The position numbers and the translations under genes are program-made. A stretch of DNA of 64,000 nucleotides from Phytophthora colocasiae. Lineage: Eukaryota; Oomycota; Peronosporomycetes; Peronosporales; Peronosporaceae. Numbering within the stretch: the first letter of the stretch is position 1; every line of letters begins with the position of its first letter. The notes under the pieces were generated by a model. The model was not told the origin of the DNA, ran no database searches, and saw only the letters and a program-made list of their open reading frames with translations. The stretch is taken from the NCBI GenBank assembly GCA_018806915.1, contig JAGKQI010000085.1, forward strand, positions 806,001-870,000, read 5' to 3'. Below, one piece after another: positions 17,809 to 28,499 of this stretch.

Positions 17809-20132
17809 ACGTCATGAGGCAACAGCAGGAATGGCAAAGTCGGATGGAGCAAGCGCAGGTGGAGTTCTTGGCCCGGGAACGCTTGGCGTCCATGGAACGC
17901 GATCGTCGTCGGGAACAACGTGACTTGGAGGCAAGACGCGAGATTCAGACGCTCACTGAGCGCTTGCTGAAGTCCGAAAATGTGAGGCTGGAAGCTGAGA
18001 GACGTGCCGACGACGCTGAAGAACGCAGAAGTCTGGTATCTGAGAGTAAACTCAGGTATCGCAGCGTGGCAGAGTTGGAAACTCTGAAATCGGAGTTTCG
18101 GAACTCTGAAAACCGACGTCTGGAATCAGAGTTTGCCGAACGCTGGCGACAAAGAGAGGCTGAGACTGAGGCCGAACGTGCACGTGCAACTGACGAGATG
18201 AAACGAGACTGGATTTCTCAAATGGAAGCCTTACAGCAGCGAATGAAAGTCATGGAAGCCGAGCGCGACAGGGAGAAAGAAAGTTCTCAGAACATGCAAC
18301 GGTTCCAAGCCGGTCAATTGAGAAACCTTCGAGCGACATTATCCCAAGTTCAAGAGGCGCGAAGGGTCGGTCACCCTGATTCGGCAACTTCAAACCAAGT
18401 ATTACATACCGGCAATCCTGAAGTTGCAACTATGTATCCAGTATCCGGGTCGGAAATCAGAAGTGAGGCAAGAAGGGTTGGGGTTGAACCCATGTCACAT
18501 TCACCGGCTCTCAAGACGGAATCTCGAGAGGTTGCGACCTTCCAGCAGGGCACCCCTGCACGAAGCACGGGGACGAAGCGAGTGAAGGCCGAGAGGAATG
18601 GCGGCGCTACTACTGCTACGGCCACCCAGGTGACTCAAGCGACTTCGGTGACAGAGACCAAGGGTGATACTAGACGTGCGCCTACTCCGAGACGAGATCC
18701 GCCGCAGAAAACTGAAGCTAGACGGCCTAATGGAGATCGAAGAGCGTCTCGCAGAGCGAAGCGTCATGATAGGGCGCCAGATTCTGGTGGAGACTCTGAC
18801 GATTCAAGTTCAGACTCTGCGAGCTCGTCATCGGAGAACTCGGAGCCAGGTGAAGCGGTGAATCTGACGGCAGCAACTCAAGCCCAAGCCGGAACCACAC
18901 TTCTGACGCTAAGGCCGTTCATGAACTCTAACAACCTCGGAGAATTCGACCCCAGAGCTACACTCAGGGAACGTGTCTACTGGTGGGAGCGGTTTACGAA
19001 TATGGCTTCTCAAGGAGGTTGGTCGACTAAGACGCGCATCCAGGAACTTAAGTTGAAGCTCCCTGTGTCTGCGCGAGACTGGTTTAACCAGCTTCCCAAA
19101 AGTGTGTCCCGTGACTGGAAAGAGCTGTCTTCAGAGTTCAAGACACGTTATTGCAAAGCTCGGTCATCGTATTCTGAGAGATACTTCACTATGGCTATGA
19201 AAGACTCTGAGACTCCGCTTGAATTTTTCTACCGACTTAATTCTGCCGCTGGGAAAGCTGACATCGATTTCCGGAAGTCGTCCAAGCGTCTTGAGAAGCA
19301 TGTACTGCGATTCATTACGAAGCTTAAGGATGCACGCCTGAAAACGTCGCTGCAAGGTCAGAGATTTCGACGAATTTCAGACTTGGAATATGCGTTGCAG
19401 CAAGATGAAGACGTGTGGCGAACTGGTGACCAAGAGATGACCCCTGCCAAGTCTCGAGATTTCCGGGCTGACAATATTCCGCGAGGACAGTTCAAGCCCA
19501 AGCGTGTGCATCGGACTTATGTCGCAAGAGATATGGATTCTGAAGACTATGACTCTGAAAACTCTGAAAATCATAAGGAATCTCTGAAATCCAATCAGGA
19601 TACCAGAGATCAGACGGGTGATTCCAGAACTCCAAGTGCGACTTCAGAGTCTACCCGTGATGAAAGTACTGCGCAGGCATCTTCGAACAATTCAAAGGCT
19701 CCACCAAGTGCAGATTGGACGCAGACTCTGACGAATGAGGTATATCGAGTGATGGATAACATGGGATGGCGTCCGCCGCCCCAGTCCCCGTCTGGATCGT
19801 CAGGTCAAGGATTCTACCAGAGACGTCATGAGAATAGTGGCTACTGGAACAAGTTCTGTGAAAAATGTCAACGCTCAGGACACTCAGAGGAAGATTGCTG
19901 GAGAGACGTCACGTGTGACCGATGTCAGGAGAAGGGTCACCCGAGTCGAATGTGTCGGATGCCACACTGTGAAGTATGTGGAAGAGTGCACCCTGGAAAA
20001 CCCTGTGAAGATCTTAAAACTCTGGAAACACTCAAGCAACTCGCTCGACAAGGCGCACTCAAGGACATGCCGAACCACCTACGGGAGAAACTCCTGGGTG
20101 ATGAGGCAGACTCTGGGAAGCCGTTAAACTAA
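17805..20132 (+). CDS. Element A gag core: coiled coil, retrotransposon gag domain, three zinc knuckles
   Basis: The 775-codon ORF begins with a long Glu/Arg-rich coiled coil (about residues 5-190). After a Ser-rich linker comes a retrotransposon gag (capsid) domain at about 360-540 (RERVYWWERFTNMASQGGW, ELKLKLPVSARDWFNQLP, FKTRYCKARSSYSERYF, RKSSKRLEKHVLRFI). The C-terminus has three zinc knuckles: CEKCQRSGHSEEDC and CDRCQEKGHPSRMC (both C-x2-C-x4-H-x4-C), then CEVCGRVHPGKPC (C-x2-C-x3-H-x4-C). Gag assembles the retrotransposon particle and binds its RNA. The start shown is only where this frame opens. The true start is probably upstream at 15832, across a frameshift. Confidence 0.8.
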   Translation: MNVMRQQQEWQSRMEQAQVEFLARERLASMERDRRREQRDLEARREIQTLTERLLKSENVRLEAERRADDAEERRSLVSESKLRYRSVAELETLKSEFRNSENRRLESEFAERWRQREAETEAERARATDEMKRDWISQMEALQQRMKVMEAERDREKESSQNMQRFQAGQLRNLRATLSQVQEARRVGHPDSATSNQVLHTGNPEVATMYPVSGSEIRSEARRVGVEPMSHSPALKTESREVATFQQGTPARSTGTKRVKAERNGGATTATATQVTQATSVTETKGDTRRAPTPRRDPPQKTEARRPNGDRRASRRAKRHDRAPDSGGDSDDSSSDSASSSSENSEPGEAVNLTAATQAQAGTTLLTLRPFMNSNNLGEFDPRATLRERVYWWERFTNMASQGGWSTKTRIQELKLKLPVSARDWFNQLPKSVSRDWKELSSEFKTRYCKARSSYSERYFTMAMKDSETPLEFFYRLNSAAGKADIDFRKSSKRLEKHVLRFITKLKDARLKTSLQGQRFRRISDLEYALQQDEDVWRTGDQEMTPAKSRDFRADNIPRGQFKPKRVHRTYVARDMDSEDYDSENSENHKESLKSNQDTRDQTGDSRTPSATSESTRDESTAQASSNNSKAPPSADWTQTLTNEVYRVMDNMGWRPPPQSPSGSSGQGFYQRRHENSGYWNKFCEKCQRSGHSEEDCWRDVTCDRCQEKGHPSRMCRMPHCEVCGRVHPGKPCEDLKTLETLKQLARQGALKDMPNHLREKLLGDEADSGKPLN

Positions 20133-20185
20133 TATGCCCGTCGGATGGGGATCCGAAACGCGCCGGGCATGGCGTTACCCCAGAG

Positions 20186-22492
20186 TTGTGTGTTCTAGTG
20201 TGTGTAGGACCAGAGCTGAGAAAGACTCAAGATAACATTCAACAATGCATGACTACTTTTGCCCAAGAATCGACCATACCTTCTGGAAACTCAGGGAACG
20301 AGTTACCTGAGATCGCCGAAAACACCGACCAGACACCAGACGACACAGTGTCGTTCAGGTTGAAGGATGGCGAGTGTTATGGCTGGTGGGAGGACAACTA
20401 CCCTGATCGGTCAAAGAGGGATGTGGTGATGGTGTATGGTGCTGTGAATGACCATCGGACCAAGATTCTCTTGGATACTGGTGCGACCATAAACATTCTG
20501 AGTTACGACTTTGCGCGTAAGCTCGGACTCAGACTTAAGTCGCACAAGCAGACCAAGGTGTCAGGAATGGGTGGTGTTCCAACATATATTGGTGCCAGCG
20601 CTGAGATCAAATTGACACTTGGGCCAAGAGTGGTATATATTGTGAATGTTTGGGTCGCGAATATCGGTGAAGGAATTGACGTGCTTCTGGGAATGCGTTT
20701 TATGTTTGCTGCTGGAGTGAGAATTAGCGCTCGTGAAGGTCTGGTGTCGTTACCAGACGAGGTAGTGGTGATGATGTGTAATTGGGAACCTGGTGATCAC
20801 ATTGGTCGTAACAGGTCGGTTAGACCAAGTGAGGCTGTTCTTCTGAGTCCAGGCGAAGAGTTTATTGTCCGAATCGACTATGGACCAACGAACCCCCAGA
20901 GGGAAGTCGTGTGGGCCGGACGCGGTGATCGCTGGGTTACCCAGCTGATCTATGCGGCTCGATCTTGGCCTGTGGCCGTTCGCGTGGTAAATATCTCTGA
21001 TAAGAACACGTGGGTCAATGAACTCTCCGATGTCGCGAGGATCGTGGAATATGGTTTCTTCCCAAGGAATGGACGTTTCGTGCGTCCAGGTTCCGCTGCT
21101 TATCGTGATTGGGAAGTTCTGATTCTGGAAAGCACCCCGTCACCAGAGACTAAGAAACGTATGAAGAGAGAGGCGGAGTTGGAGGCCCTGATGCCGCAAC
21201 CCCCGTGTGTAGACCGCCCAGACTACCCATGGCCGACTGAAATACTGCAGCGTCCAAGGTTCGATAACGCTCGAGTGCAGTTCGTGAAACCAGAGTCACC
21301 ACCGACCGTGAAACGAGTACGCTTCGCCCTGGATGCATTCACCCAGACGGAGGATGGTTGCCACGGTGTATCAACGGGAAGTGCGGACATCAGTACAGAT
21401 ACCAGAGAATTGGAAACATTCTCTGAAAGTACCTCGCATACAGACCCTGGTGACACCTCCGTTGCTATCGACGACGACGTCCTTGACTCAAAGCCTGAGT
21501 GTCTCTTAGGTGACCCTCAGACTCCTGAGTTACCCGCGGATGATTTCGACTTAATGGATGAATCTTGGGATATCCCCATTCAGGGGATGCCTGGAACGCC
21601 GATGGAAAAGTTACGAGTGGAATACGAGCGGTGTATGAACGTTTCCAGCGAAGAATTAGACCTGGAGCCAGGTGTGTATATGCGAGAGGGTACGGAACTC
21701 CTCGCTCAATTGCGCGACCAATTGGTCATGCTACCAGAGCTGGAAGAGTTGACACCAGAGTGTGATATCGATAGCGCTGATATTGGAGAACCAGGAAAGA
21801 CGACCCCAGAAATGGAGAATAAACTGCGTGATATTCTGAGGCACCACAGGAAAATATTCCTGGGAGACGGTAATGCGGCGCCTGCACCGGCAAGGGGCGT
21901 GGTCTGTGATCTGGATGTGGGAGATGCCAAGCCGGTAGCTCAGCGTCCGAGGTCCGTCGCTCCCCATCTCATGCTGAAGGTGTACGAGCTTCTCAAGAAA
22001 CTCCTGGAAACTGGTTTGATCGAGTACTCCAACTCGCCATGGGCATCTCCTATCGTGATCGTTCTAAAGAAGAATGGTGTTGACATACGAATGTGCATCG
22101 ACTATCGCATTGTGAATGGCTTTATTCAGCTGTCGCGCTACCCCCTGCCTCTTATTGACGACCTCCTAATCGGTTTTGAGGCCGCTATGTGGTTCATGAG
22201 CCTGGAGATGGCTAGCGGTTTCTGGGCGATCAGGATGACGGAGCGTGCATGACTGATATCGGCTTTCATTTGCCCGTTTGGGCATTTTCAGTGGGTAAGG
22301 ATGCCGTTTGGTCTGAAGAACGCCCCTCTTGTGTATCAGGCTATGTTGGATAATTGCCTGTGGGGATTTGTGAGACTGTCACCGGAAGAAGAAGCTGAAG
22401 TTGATGCGGAGGTTCTGGAATTTCTGCAACTCCAGCCTTAGAACTCTGAAAAACACCTTTCAGACTCTGAGAACCATACTCCGATTTCAGAG
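20186..22492 (+). pseudogene. Element A pol: aspartic protease and front half of reverse transcriptase
   Basis: The aspartic protease active site is LLDTGATINIL (about residue 90), with the second motif VLLGMRFM. After an acidic linker, RT begins (DILRHHRKIF, PHLMLKVYELLKKLLETGLIEYSNSPWASPIVIVLKK, RMCIDYRIVNGF). The first catalytic block reads FMSLEMASGFWAI, where family members have LD, so the catalytic aspartate is Glu here. A TGA at 22250-22252 and a TAG at 22438-22440 break the frame, which otherwise continues (FGHFQWVRMPFGLKNAP). Element A is therefore not autonomous in this copy. Confidence 0.8.
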
Positions 22493-23323
22493 ATGCCAAC
22501 ACTCACAAGTCAGATGACCGTCTTTCAGAGGAATATTCCCGTCCCCACATGCATGGGCCCAGTCCTGGGGAGGAGTTCATACATCGACGACATCGCACAT
22601 GGAGCACCGACTTGGGACCAACTATGTGACGACTTGAACGCCCTGCTTTTCAGGCTTCGCTATTGGAACATTTCTGTGAGTTTGCCCAAGAGCGAGTTCG
22701 GGAAGCTGTCGATACCGTACCTATCCCACGAAATCAGTGCCGAGGGTCTGAGGGCAACCCCCAAGATCGTTAAAGGAGTTGAAGAACTGCCATTTCCGTC
22801 TACGCTGAAGGGAGTTCAGAGTTTCATGGGAAGCCTCAATTATTACAACAAGTTTATTGAGGATTTACCGGTGATTGCTGCTACCCTCTATGAGCTGACG
22901 GACGAGCAGATTCGTGCTGGACGAGACTTGACTCGTGCAAAAGAGGCATTTGAGATTCTGAAACGCAAAATAGTCTCTACTCCACTACTCAGACACCCGG
23001 ACCGAACCAGACCGTTCGTTGTCATTCCGCACGCAAACCCTTGGGCTGCTTCGGCAGTTTTGGGGCAAGAATATGAGGGAATAATTCACCCGGTCCGGTT
23101 CACAGGTCGTGTCCTGAATGATGCCGAACTCAGGTATCATATCGCTGAGAAGGAGGTGATCGCGATCCTCAGAGTCTTGGAGAATTTCAAAGCTCTAGTG
23201 GAGTCCAGTCCAATAATTGTAGTCTACACCAGATACTCGGTCCTGAAATGGTTGTTAACATCGAGTTCCACCGACGGCAGAAACGTCAAGTGGGGTCTGA
23301 AGCTGTCGCAGTGGAACTTGTAG
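22493..23323 (+). pseudogene. Element A pol: back half of RT and degenerate first RNase H
   Basis: It is in phase with the upstream pol frame. RT motif YIDDIAHG (about 22580) keeps both active-site aspartates, followed by FRLRYWNISVSLPKSEFG and the thumb/connection (SFMGSLNYYNKFIEDLP). The RNase H that normally follows lacks catalytic residues: the usual VxTDAS reads VVIPHANPWAASAVL, and the TDH block reads VVYTRYS. Loss of catalysis in this RNase H is expected when a second RNase H is present downstream, as it is here. The frame ends at a TAG at 23321-23323. Confidence 0.8.
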
Positions 23324-23461
23324 ATTCGCCGGATCCAGCGTGATGAAGATAGCAGCTCCCAGCTATACTCGGCGCAGGCATTACCCCCAGGGAGCATCTG
23401 GACGAAGTCTGAAAATCTGATCCCAGTCAAGGGGCGAGTCAAGCCGCCAGTTCCTATCAGT

Positions 23462-23880
23462 GTGGAAATGCTGGAAGCAGATTATCAGGGCTATGTTCTG
23501 AATTTCGACGGTGCCGTAAAGACCTCTACTCGTTTGGGGAGCTGTGGGTGTATACTCTGGAAACTCCCGAGGTGGAGTGTTCTGGAAGCCCGAGGGTTCC
23601 CCCTGACGGATGTCACGGTGAACGACTCAGAGTACTGTGGCCTGAATTATGGTCTGAAGATGGCACTCGACCACGGAATACAGGAGTTGGTGGTTGTGGG
23701 AGATTCGCGCATCGCGATACAACAGGCTCAGGGACTAATCAACTGCAATCAGCCTAACTTGCAACGGAGGTTGGCCGAATTTGAGTCTCTGAAAACCAAG
23801 GTTTAGACTCTGAAGTTGGTGCATGTGAAGCGCGAGTTTAACCAAGCGGCGGATTACCTGACCTTGAAGACTTTGACCCT
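23462..23880 (+). pseudogene. Element A second RNase H (archaeal/plant-like type)
   Basis: YVLNFDGAVKTSTRLGSCG, then NDSEYCGLNYGLKMALDHG, then LVVVGDSRIAIQQAQG and HVKREFNQAADYL form the four active-site blocks (D, E, D, D) of an RVT_3-like RNase H distinct from the one fused to RT. Extra RNases H of this kind are described in plant Tat-lineage and oomycete Ty3/Gypsy elements, where they replace the degenerate first domain in primer removal. All four acidic positions are present. A stop at 23804-23806 (KTKV then TAG) falls before the last block. Confidence 0.75.
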
Positions 23881-25124
23881 TGGGGAAGCTTGGCAGGTGC
23901 AAGACGAGGATGAACTTATGCACCTGCAACTGGTATCCAAAGTTCATGAGAAACTGATGAAGCCTCGTTCAGTCCCGAACATGGAAGTTCAAGAGTCAAA
24001 GATACCAGACTCCGAAAATCATAATGCGTCACCAGAGTCTGAGGATGCTTCTGGTCCGGAATCCGCACCCCTGCCTCGATCGGTTAGAATATTGGTTGCC
24101 GTAACCCGTGCCCAAGCTCCGCTTGATGCTAACCCGCCTGAGGACGATGATGAACGAGAACCTTTGGGGCCTTTGGAGTTCCAGGCAGAACGCTGGCGAC
24201 GGATCAAGGCACATCAGAGCCAGGACCCGTACTTGGTTGAGCTCATGAAGTTTCTGAAGGGCGACGTGGGAGATTTACCACGACCCCGAGTCAGGAAGCT
24301 TGCCAGAGTTGCTGAGGACTTCGTTCTAGATTCTAGAGATGTACTTTATCGTCTGAGTCGCGCTACTCGAGAGCGGCCCCGGGACAATGTTGACGAACTC
24401 AGACTGGTGGTTCCCAGAGACTTGTATCCAGACTTGTTGCACTATGCTCACGAAGATTACCAAGGTGGACATCAAGGAATCAGGAGAACCTTTGAGAAGC
24501 TGAGTTCGGAGTTTTACTGGTTGGGTATGTATGCGATGTGGAGAGATTCGTGAAGGAATGTGTGGACTGTGCCAGTGGCAAGGGGCGACCCCCAAATCCT
24601 GGACCGTCACCTGGAAATATTGAGCCCAGCCGGCCATTTGAAGTGGTGTCTATGGATTTTGTAACCCACATGCCGAAATCAGCACGTGGAAACACATTTC
24701 TCTTGCTGTTCCAGGATATGTTTTCAGGATACGTGATGTGCAAGCCGATGAGTGTCACCACTGCTCAGGATGTAGCAGAGGCCTATGAGGAACGCGTTTT
24801 CAGAAACTTTGGAGCTAGCTCTCTGATTCGTCATGATCAAGATCCTCGTTTCATGAGTGAGGTTTTCAAGTGTTTCAGGGAGCTTTTGGGTAGCAGACAA
24901 CGAGCTACTCTAGGATACCGGCCTCAAGCCAACAGTCAGCAGGAGCGATCAGTACAAACTGTGGTGCGCGCGATTAAGGCATATATCTCTGAAGCTAATC
25001 AGAGTGATTGGGATGATCATGCTGAACGACTGATGTTCGCTTTGAATACATCATTCGACGCCACTCGTCTGGAGACACCTTTTTATTTGGTGCACGGTTG
25101 GGATGCTCACGGTACGGTGTCCGC
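23807..25124 (+). pseudogene. Element A integrase, interrupted by insertion of element B
   Basis: The zinc-binding domain (HYAHEDYQGGHQGIRRTFEK then CVDCASGKG) spans a one-base frameshift near 24533, seen because GMYA is followed by MWRDS in one frame and DVERFVKEC in the other. The catalytic core has D (SMDFVTHMP), D (RHDQDPRFMS) and E (QQERSVQTV), so the DDE triad is intact. At 25125 the reading frame (PFYLVHGWDAHGTVSA) is cut by the LTR of element B. It resumes at 35444 in phase. Confidence 0.85.
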
Positions 25125-26056
25125 TGTAACAGGTTTATTCTCTCACTGCCAGTCAGTGGGTCGTCGCTCGTGTGCTGCGCTGGGTGGTGTGCCCAAGGAT
25201 CGGGTGTCGAAGGACACTCTTCAACGTCAACTGGTCGTCTCCTGGCTCGGTTCACCGCGCCGGCTCGTTCGTCGTTCGTCAACGAAGAACTTGCCTACTT
25301 ATATTAACGTATGTGAATATACACTACGCTCGTCTCTTTCGTTCGTCTCTTTCGTTCGTCTCTTTCGTTCGTGCCTGCGCTTTCAGACGTAAACGTATAC
25401 AGCTTCCCTGGTTGTCCCTCAGTCCCGTGACACCTGCTTCGGGCCGTACCAATCGAACCGTTGTCCGCTATTGGCTGCCACAGACGCCACCGCCTGAGAA
25501 CCCAACTAGTTCTACTGATCCGCCTGGTCGCTCAGCTATGCAGCAGCTCGCTCGCTACTGACTTCGTTCGTCGTTTAGAGCGGGTCCTCGGACTCCACTC
25601 GTGGTTGTCTCCACTTCGTTCGTCGTTTAGAGCGGTCCCGTTGGACGCCACTCGTTGTTGTCTCAACCTTCAGTAGCTCTTAGCCACTGGCTTCGTTCGT
25701 CGTTTGTAAGCAGTTCCCTCAGGTTCCACTTGTGGTTGTCTCCACCTTCAGCTACACTTCACTGGTCGCTCGTCGTTTGGAGTGGGTCTCGCGACTCCTT
25801 CCTACTTGGTCAATTCGCAACTGCTTCCCACCCGGTCGATTCGAGACTGACTGTCCAGTCCGCCATTGCGTTCGTCTGGCATCCCAGTCAGTCGTAGCTT
25901 CAACGTAGGCCTGTCTGCCTGCATGTTCGCGAGCATCTCTCTCATTGGTGCTCCAGCGAGCCACTTCGAAGTCACTGGTAGGATTCTTCCATGCCTTGGC
26001 TGCTGTGGGACGGTAGATCCCAGATCCGCGCCCTTCTGCAAGTCAGGCATATTACA
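25125..26056 (-). repeat. Element B 3' LTR (932 bp)
   Basis: On the plus strand it runs TGTAACAGG to ATATTACA. On the element's strand it begins TGTAATATGCC and ends AATAAACCTGTTACA, so AATAAA near its end may be a polyadenylation signal. It contains three tandem 13-bp units (TCTCTTTCGTTCG, 25333-25371) and four imperfect 50-75-bp units starting with TTCGTTCGTCGTTT between about 25560 and 25800. Preceding it on the element's strand (26057-26070) is a purine-rich tract, GTGGATGGAGGCG. Confidence 0.9.
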
Positions 26057-28499
26057 CGCCTCCATCCACTCCAAGGTCTTCCACGACCTTGCCGCGGTTA
26101 AACAAGTCTTCGTACTCAGCGACAGAATACCATCGTCCTCCACCGTCATTTGATTCGTGTCGGCCACTGCCGTGTCCAGTTCCGTGTTGCTGCTGCGTTC
26201 GTGTACCGGCGGGCCGTAACTGGTACTCCAACACGTATTGTCCAGCTCTGTTTCTTCTTCGTCGTCGGCAAACTTCCACCAAGAGTTCGTCGTTGGTGTT
26301 GGCCACGCCCTCGTTTGCCACTGCCGTCGCATTTCGTTTCTCACCTCGTCTCGGAATCGCTGTGTTAACAAGAGCCGTCGCTGCTCGTGCAGTCGGTTCT
26401 GTCGCCTCGTCATCGTTTTTCCGTGAGCACTCATCTTCATACTCAAGCTGCTCCTCCAGATCTCGAGCTGCTGCTTCCAAAAGCACCGTCGGTCGCCGAT
26501 ACGTCGCAAGAAACGACACGTGAGCTATAAATTGCTCGTGTTCTGGGCCGTCATCCTCCCGTTCAACCAAGAAATTCTCGTAACCGGCCGATTCTACTAC
26601 TCGTAGAGGTCCTATCCATTGATGTACGAACTTGGAAGCTTTAGGGCCTCTCGGAGGTCGGAACATCCAAACTCGATCACCTGGCGAAAATTCTCGTTTC
26701 ACGCGCACTTTCCTATCGTAGTAACGAGCTTGCCGTTGCTGCTCTCGTATTCTCGCTCGTTCTGCACATTCGTGAGCAACTTTCAACGTATCCAAGAGCT
26801 TCTGATGATGTTTAACCAGATCACCAGCCTCCGTAACTCGTGTAGCGCGTAGAAGTTCGTTGGGAGCTCGTAGCCGTCGTCCCATCATCAGTTCATTTGG
26901 CGAAAGTAACACAGTGGAGTGACGTCCCGAGTTATACGCGTACACGGCGTAGTCCACCCACGTGTCCCAGTCTCGTTGTCGTTCATCGCTCATGTAGGTT
27001 GCCACACAGTCCTTCCACGTCCTGTGAAATCTCTCTACAAGTCCTATCATTTGTGGCCTGTAGGGAACCGGGTTGATCTGCTGTGCCTGTAGCAGTATCA
27101 CCAATTCTTCGATCACTTTCCCCACTAACTCGGGTGCACCGTCCGTTAAAATCTCTCGAAATGGTCCAAACCGAAGCACTACCTGCTTCATCAGAAACTC
27201 GGCAATGTTTTCTGCTGCATGGTCTTTCACTGCAATCGCAACTGCATAACGCGTCACATATTCCACTGCGGCGATCACGTATCGTTCTCCTCCGTCAGTA
27301 GCTGGTAGCGGGCCTGCTACATCAAGTGCCCATCGGTCACCGACATCACCTCCTCGAATACTTCGTAATGGCGGCACTACTTCACGTGGGCGCGCCTTTC
27401 GGCTTCCGCATTCCTGGCATCCGAGTACCCATCGTCGCACTTCGTCTCTCAACTTCGGCCACCAATACTGCTGCGCAATCCTCGCATACGTGTGAGCTGC
27501 ACGGAGATGTCCTGACCATACGCTGTCGTGGCACTCCTTGAACACCGTTGCCCATAATGCTGGTGGAAGTACAATCCTTCGTTGATTCGGCGTCTCTATC
27601 ACAACCAGGCCAAACACCTTACTGATAGCCCGTCCGTGAAAAGTTCCAGCTCGTAACATTTGCTGTACCATCTTACTTTTCGACTGTTCATCCATGATCT
27701 CTGCATCGGTTAGTTGTAGCGTTGGTTCCTTCATTCGTTGGCGTCGTACGGCTGCTACATCACGTTCTCGATGTGAATCTCCACTCGAAGGTCTTGCACG
27801 TGGCTGCAAGGTGTCATCCGTTTCGTCTTCAATGGGGTTCCGCCGTACTGCGTCGAGTTCGTAGCTTCTTGCATCATCATCCGTAGCTGGACGTGGTGAA
27901 TCACTCACACCTTCTCCCGATTCTCGTGTCATCCTCCCGTCATCACGGGCAATCCCGGAACGCGTCGCTTTCGTACTCGTCTTTGGGTCCGTTCGTACTT
28001 CGCCTGACTTATCACCGCCACTTGACATGCCGTCGGCCCAAGTCACCGTCTTTCGTTGCTTCCGTTTCCTATTGGTGCTGTCACTCGTCGTTGCTGCTAT
28101 CGCTCTATTCGCCGTTGGTTCCGTGGCTGGAGTGGTTCCCGTCGTTGCTGATGGTGTCTCCGACGTTCTCGTAGTAGTCGCTGATCTCGACGTCACCGTT
28201 GATACTGCCAATGGTGCTGGTGCCGTCGTGTCCGTCGCTGCTGAACCCACCGTTGCACGTTCCGTCACTTCAGCCACTCCCGTCATTAATGCTCTCTTCG
28301 TTGCCGGTCTGACTGCTGAAGTTACCATAGTCGTCGTCGGTCCCGGTGCTGGAATCATTGTGACGGCTACTTCATCTGTTCTTATGGTAGTTGCGTCATT
28401 ACCGTCGCCGGGTTTTCTCGCGTCAGGCTCCCCTTCGTCCGACACCAACGATTCTTTGATCGCCGCCTGTTCTCTCCTACGTTTTTCACCTCTCGTCAT
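26052..28499 (-). CDS. Element B integrase ORF
   Basis: This 815-codon ORF has a Thr/Ala-rich, low-complexity first third (repeats of TTATT and ATTRT type). The HHCC zinc domain follows (HDSVWSGHLRAAHTYAR, then CQECGSRK), and then the DDE core: D in WALDVAGPLP, D in ILTDGAPELVG, E in GLVERFHRTWKD. The C-terminal GPF-like module reads PGDRVWMFRP, FVHQWIGPLRVVESAG. No chromodomain is seen. The start ATG overlaps the stop of the upstream RT ORF by four bases (ATGA), which suggests termination-reinitiation or a frameshift. The TAA stop (26052-26054) is provided by the first bases of the 3' LTR. All catalytic residues are intact. Confidence 0.9.
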   Translation of the reverse strand: MTRGEKRRREQAAIKESLVSDEGEPDARKPGDGNDATTIRTDEVAVTMIPAPGPTTTMVTSAVRPATKRALMTGVAEVTERATVGSAATDTTAPAPLAVSTVTSRSATTTRTSETPSATTGTTPATEPTANRAIAATTSDSTNRKRKQRKTVTWADGMSSGGDKSGEVRTDPKTSTKATRSGIARDDGRMTRESGEGVSDSPRPATDDDARSYELDAVRRNPIEDETDDTLQPRARPSSGDSHRERDVAAVRRQRMKEPTLQLTDAEIMDEQSKSKMVQQMLRAGTFHGRAISKVFGLVVIETPNQRRIVLPPALWATVFKECHDSVWSGHLRAAHTYARIAQQYWWPKLRDEVRRWVLGCQECGSRKARPREVVPPLRSIRGGDVGDRWALDVAGPLPATDGGERYVIAAVEYVTRYAVAIAVKDHAAENIAEFLMKQVVLRFGPFREILTDGAPELVGKVIEELVILLQAQQINPVPYRPQMIGLVERFHRTWKDCVATYMSDERQRDWDTWVDYAVYAYNSGRHSTVLLSPNELMMGRRLRAPNELLRATRVTEAGDLVKHHQKLLDTLKVAHECAERARIREQQRQARYYDRKVRVKREFSPGDRVWMFRPPRGPKASKFVHQWIGPLRVVESAGYENFLVEREDDGPEHEQFIAHVSFLATYRRPTVLLEAAARDLEEQLEYEDECSRKNDDEATEPTARAATALVNTAIPRRGEKRNATAVANEGVANTNDELLVEVCRRRRRNRAGQYVLEYQLRPAGTRTQQQHGTGHGSGRHESNDGGGRWYSVAEYEDLFNRGKVVEDLGVDGGV

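Noticed and set aside
25172..25561. Plus-strand ORFs inside both element B LTRs
   Set aside because: They are identical in the two LTRs and consist of translated LTR repeats. No domain is seen and they run against the element's transcription.
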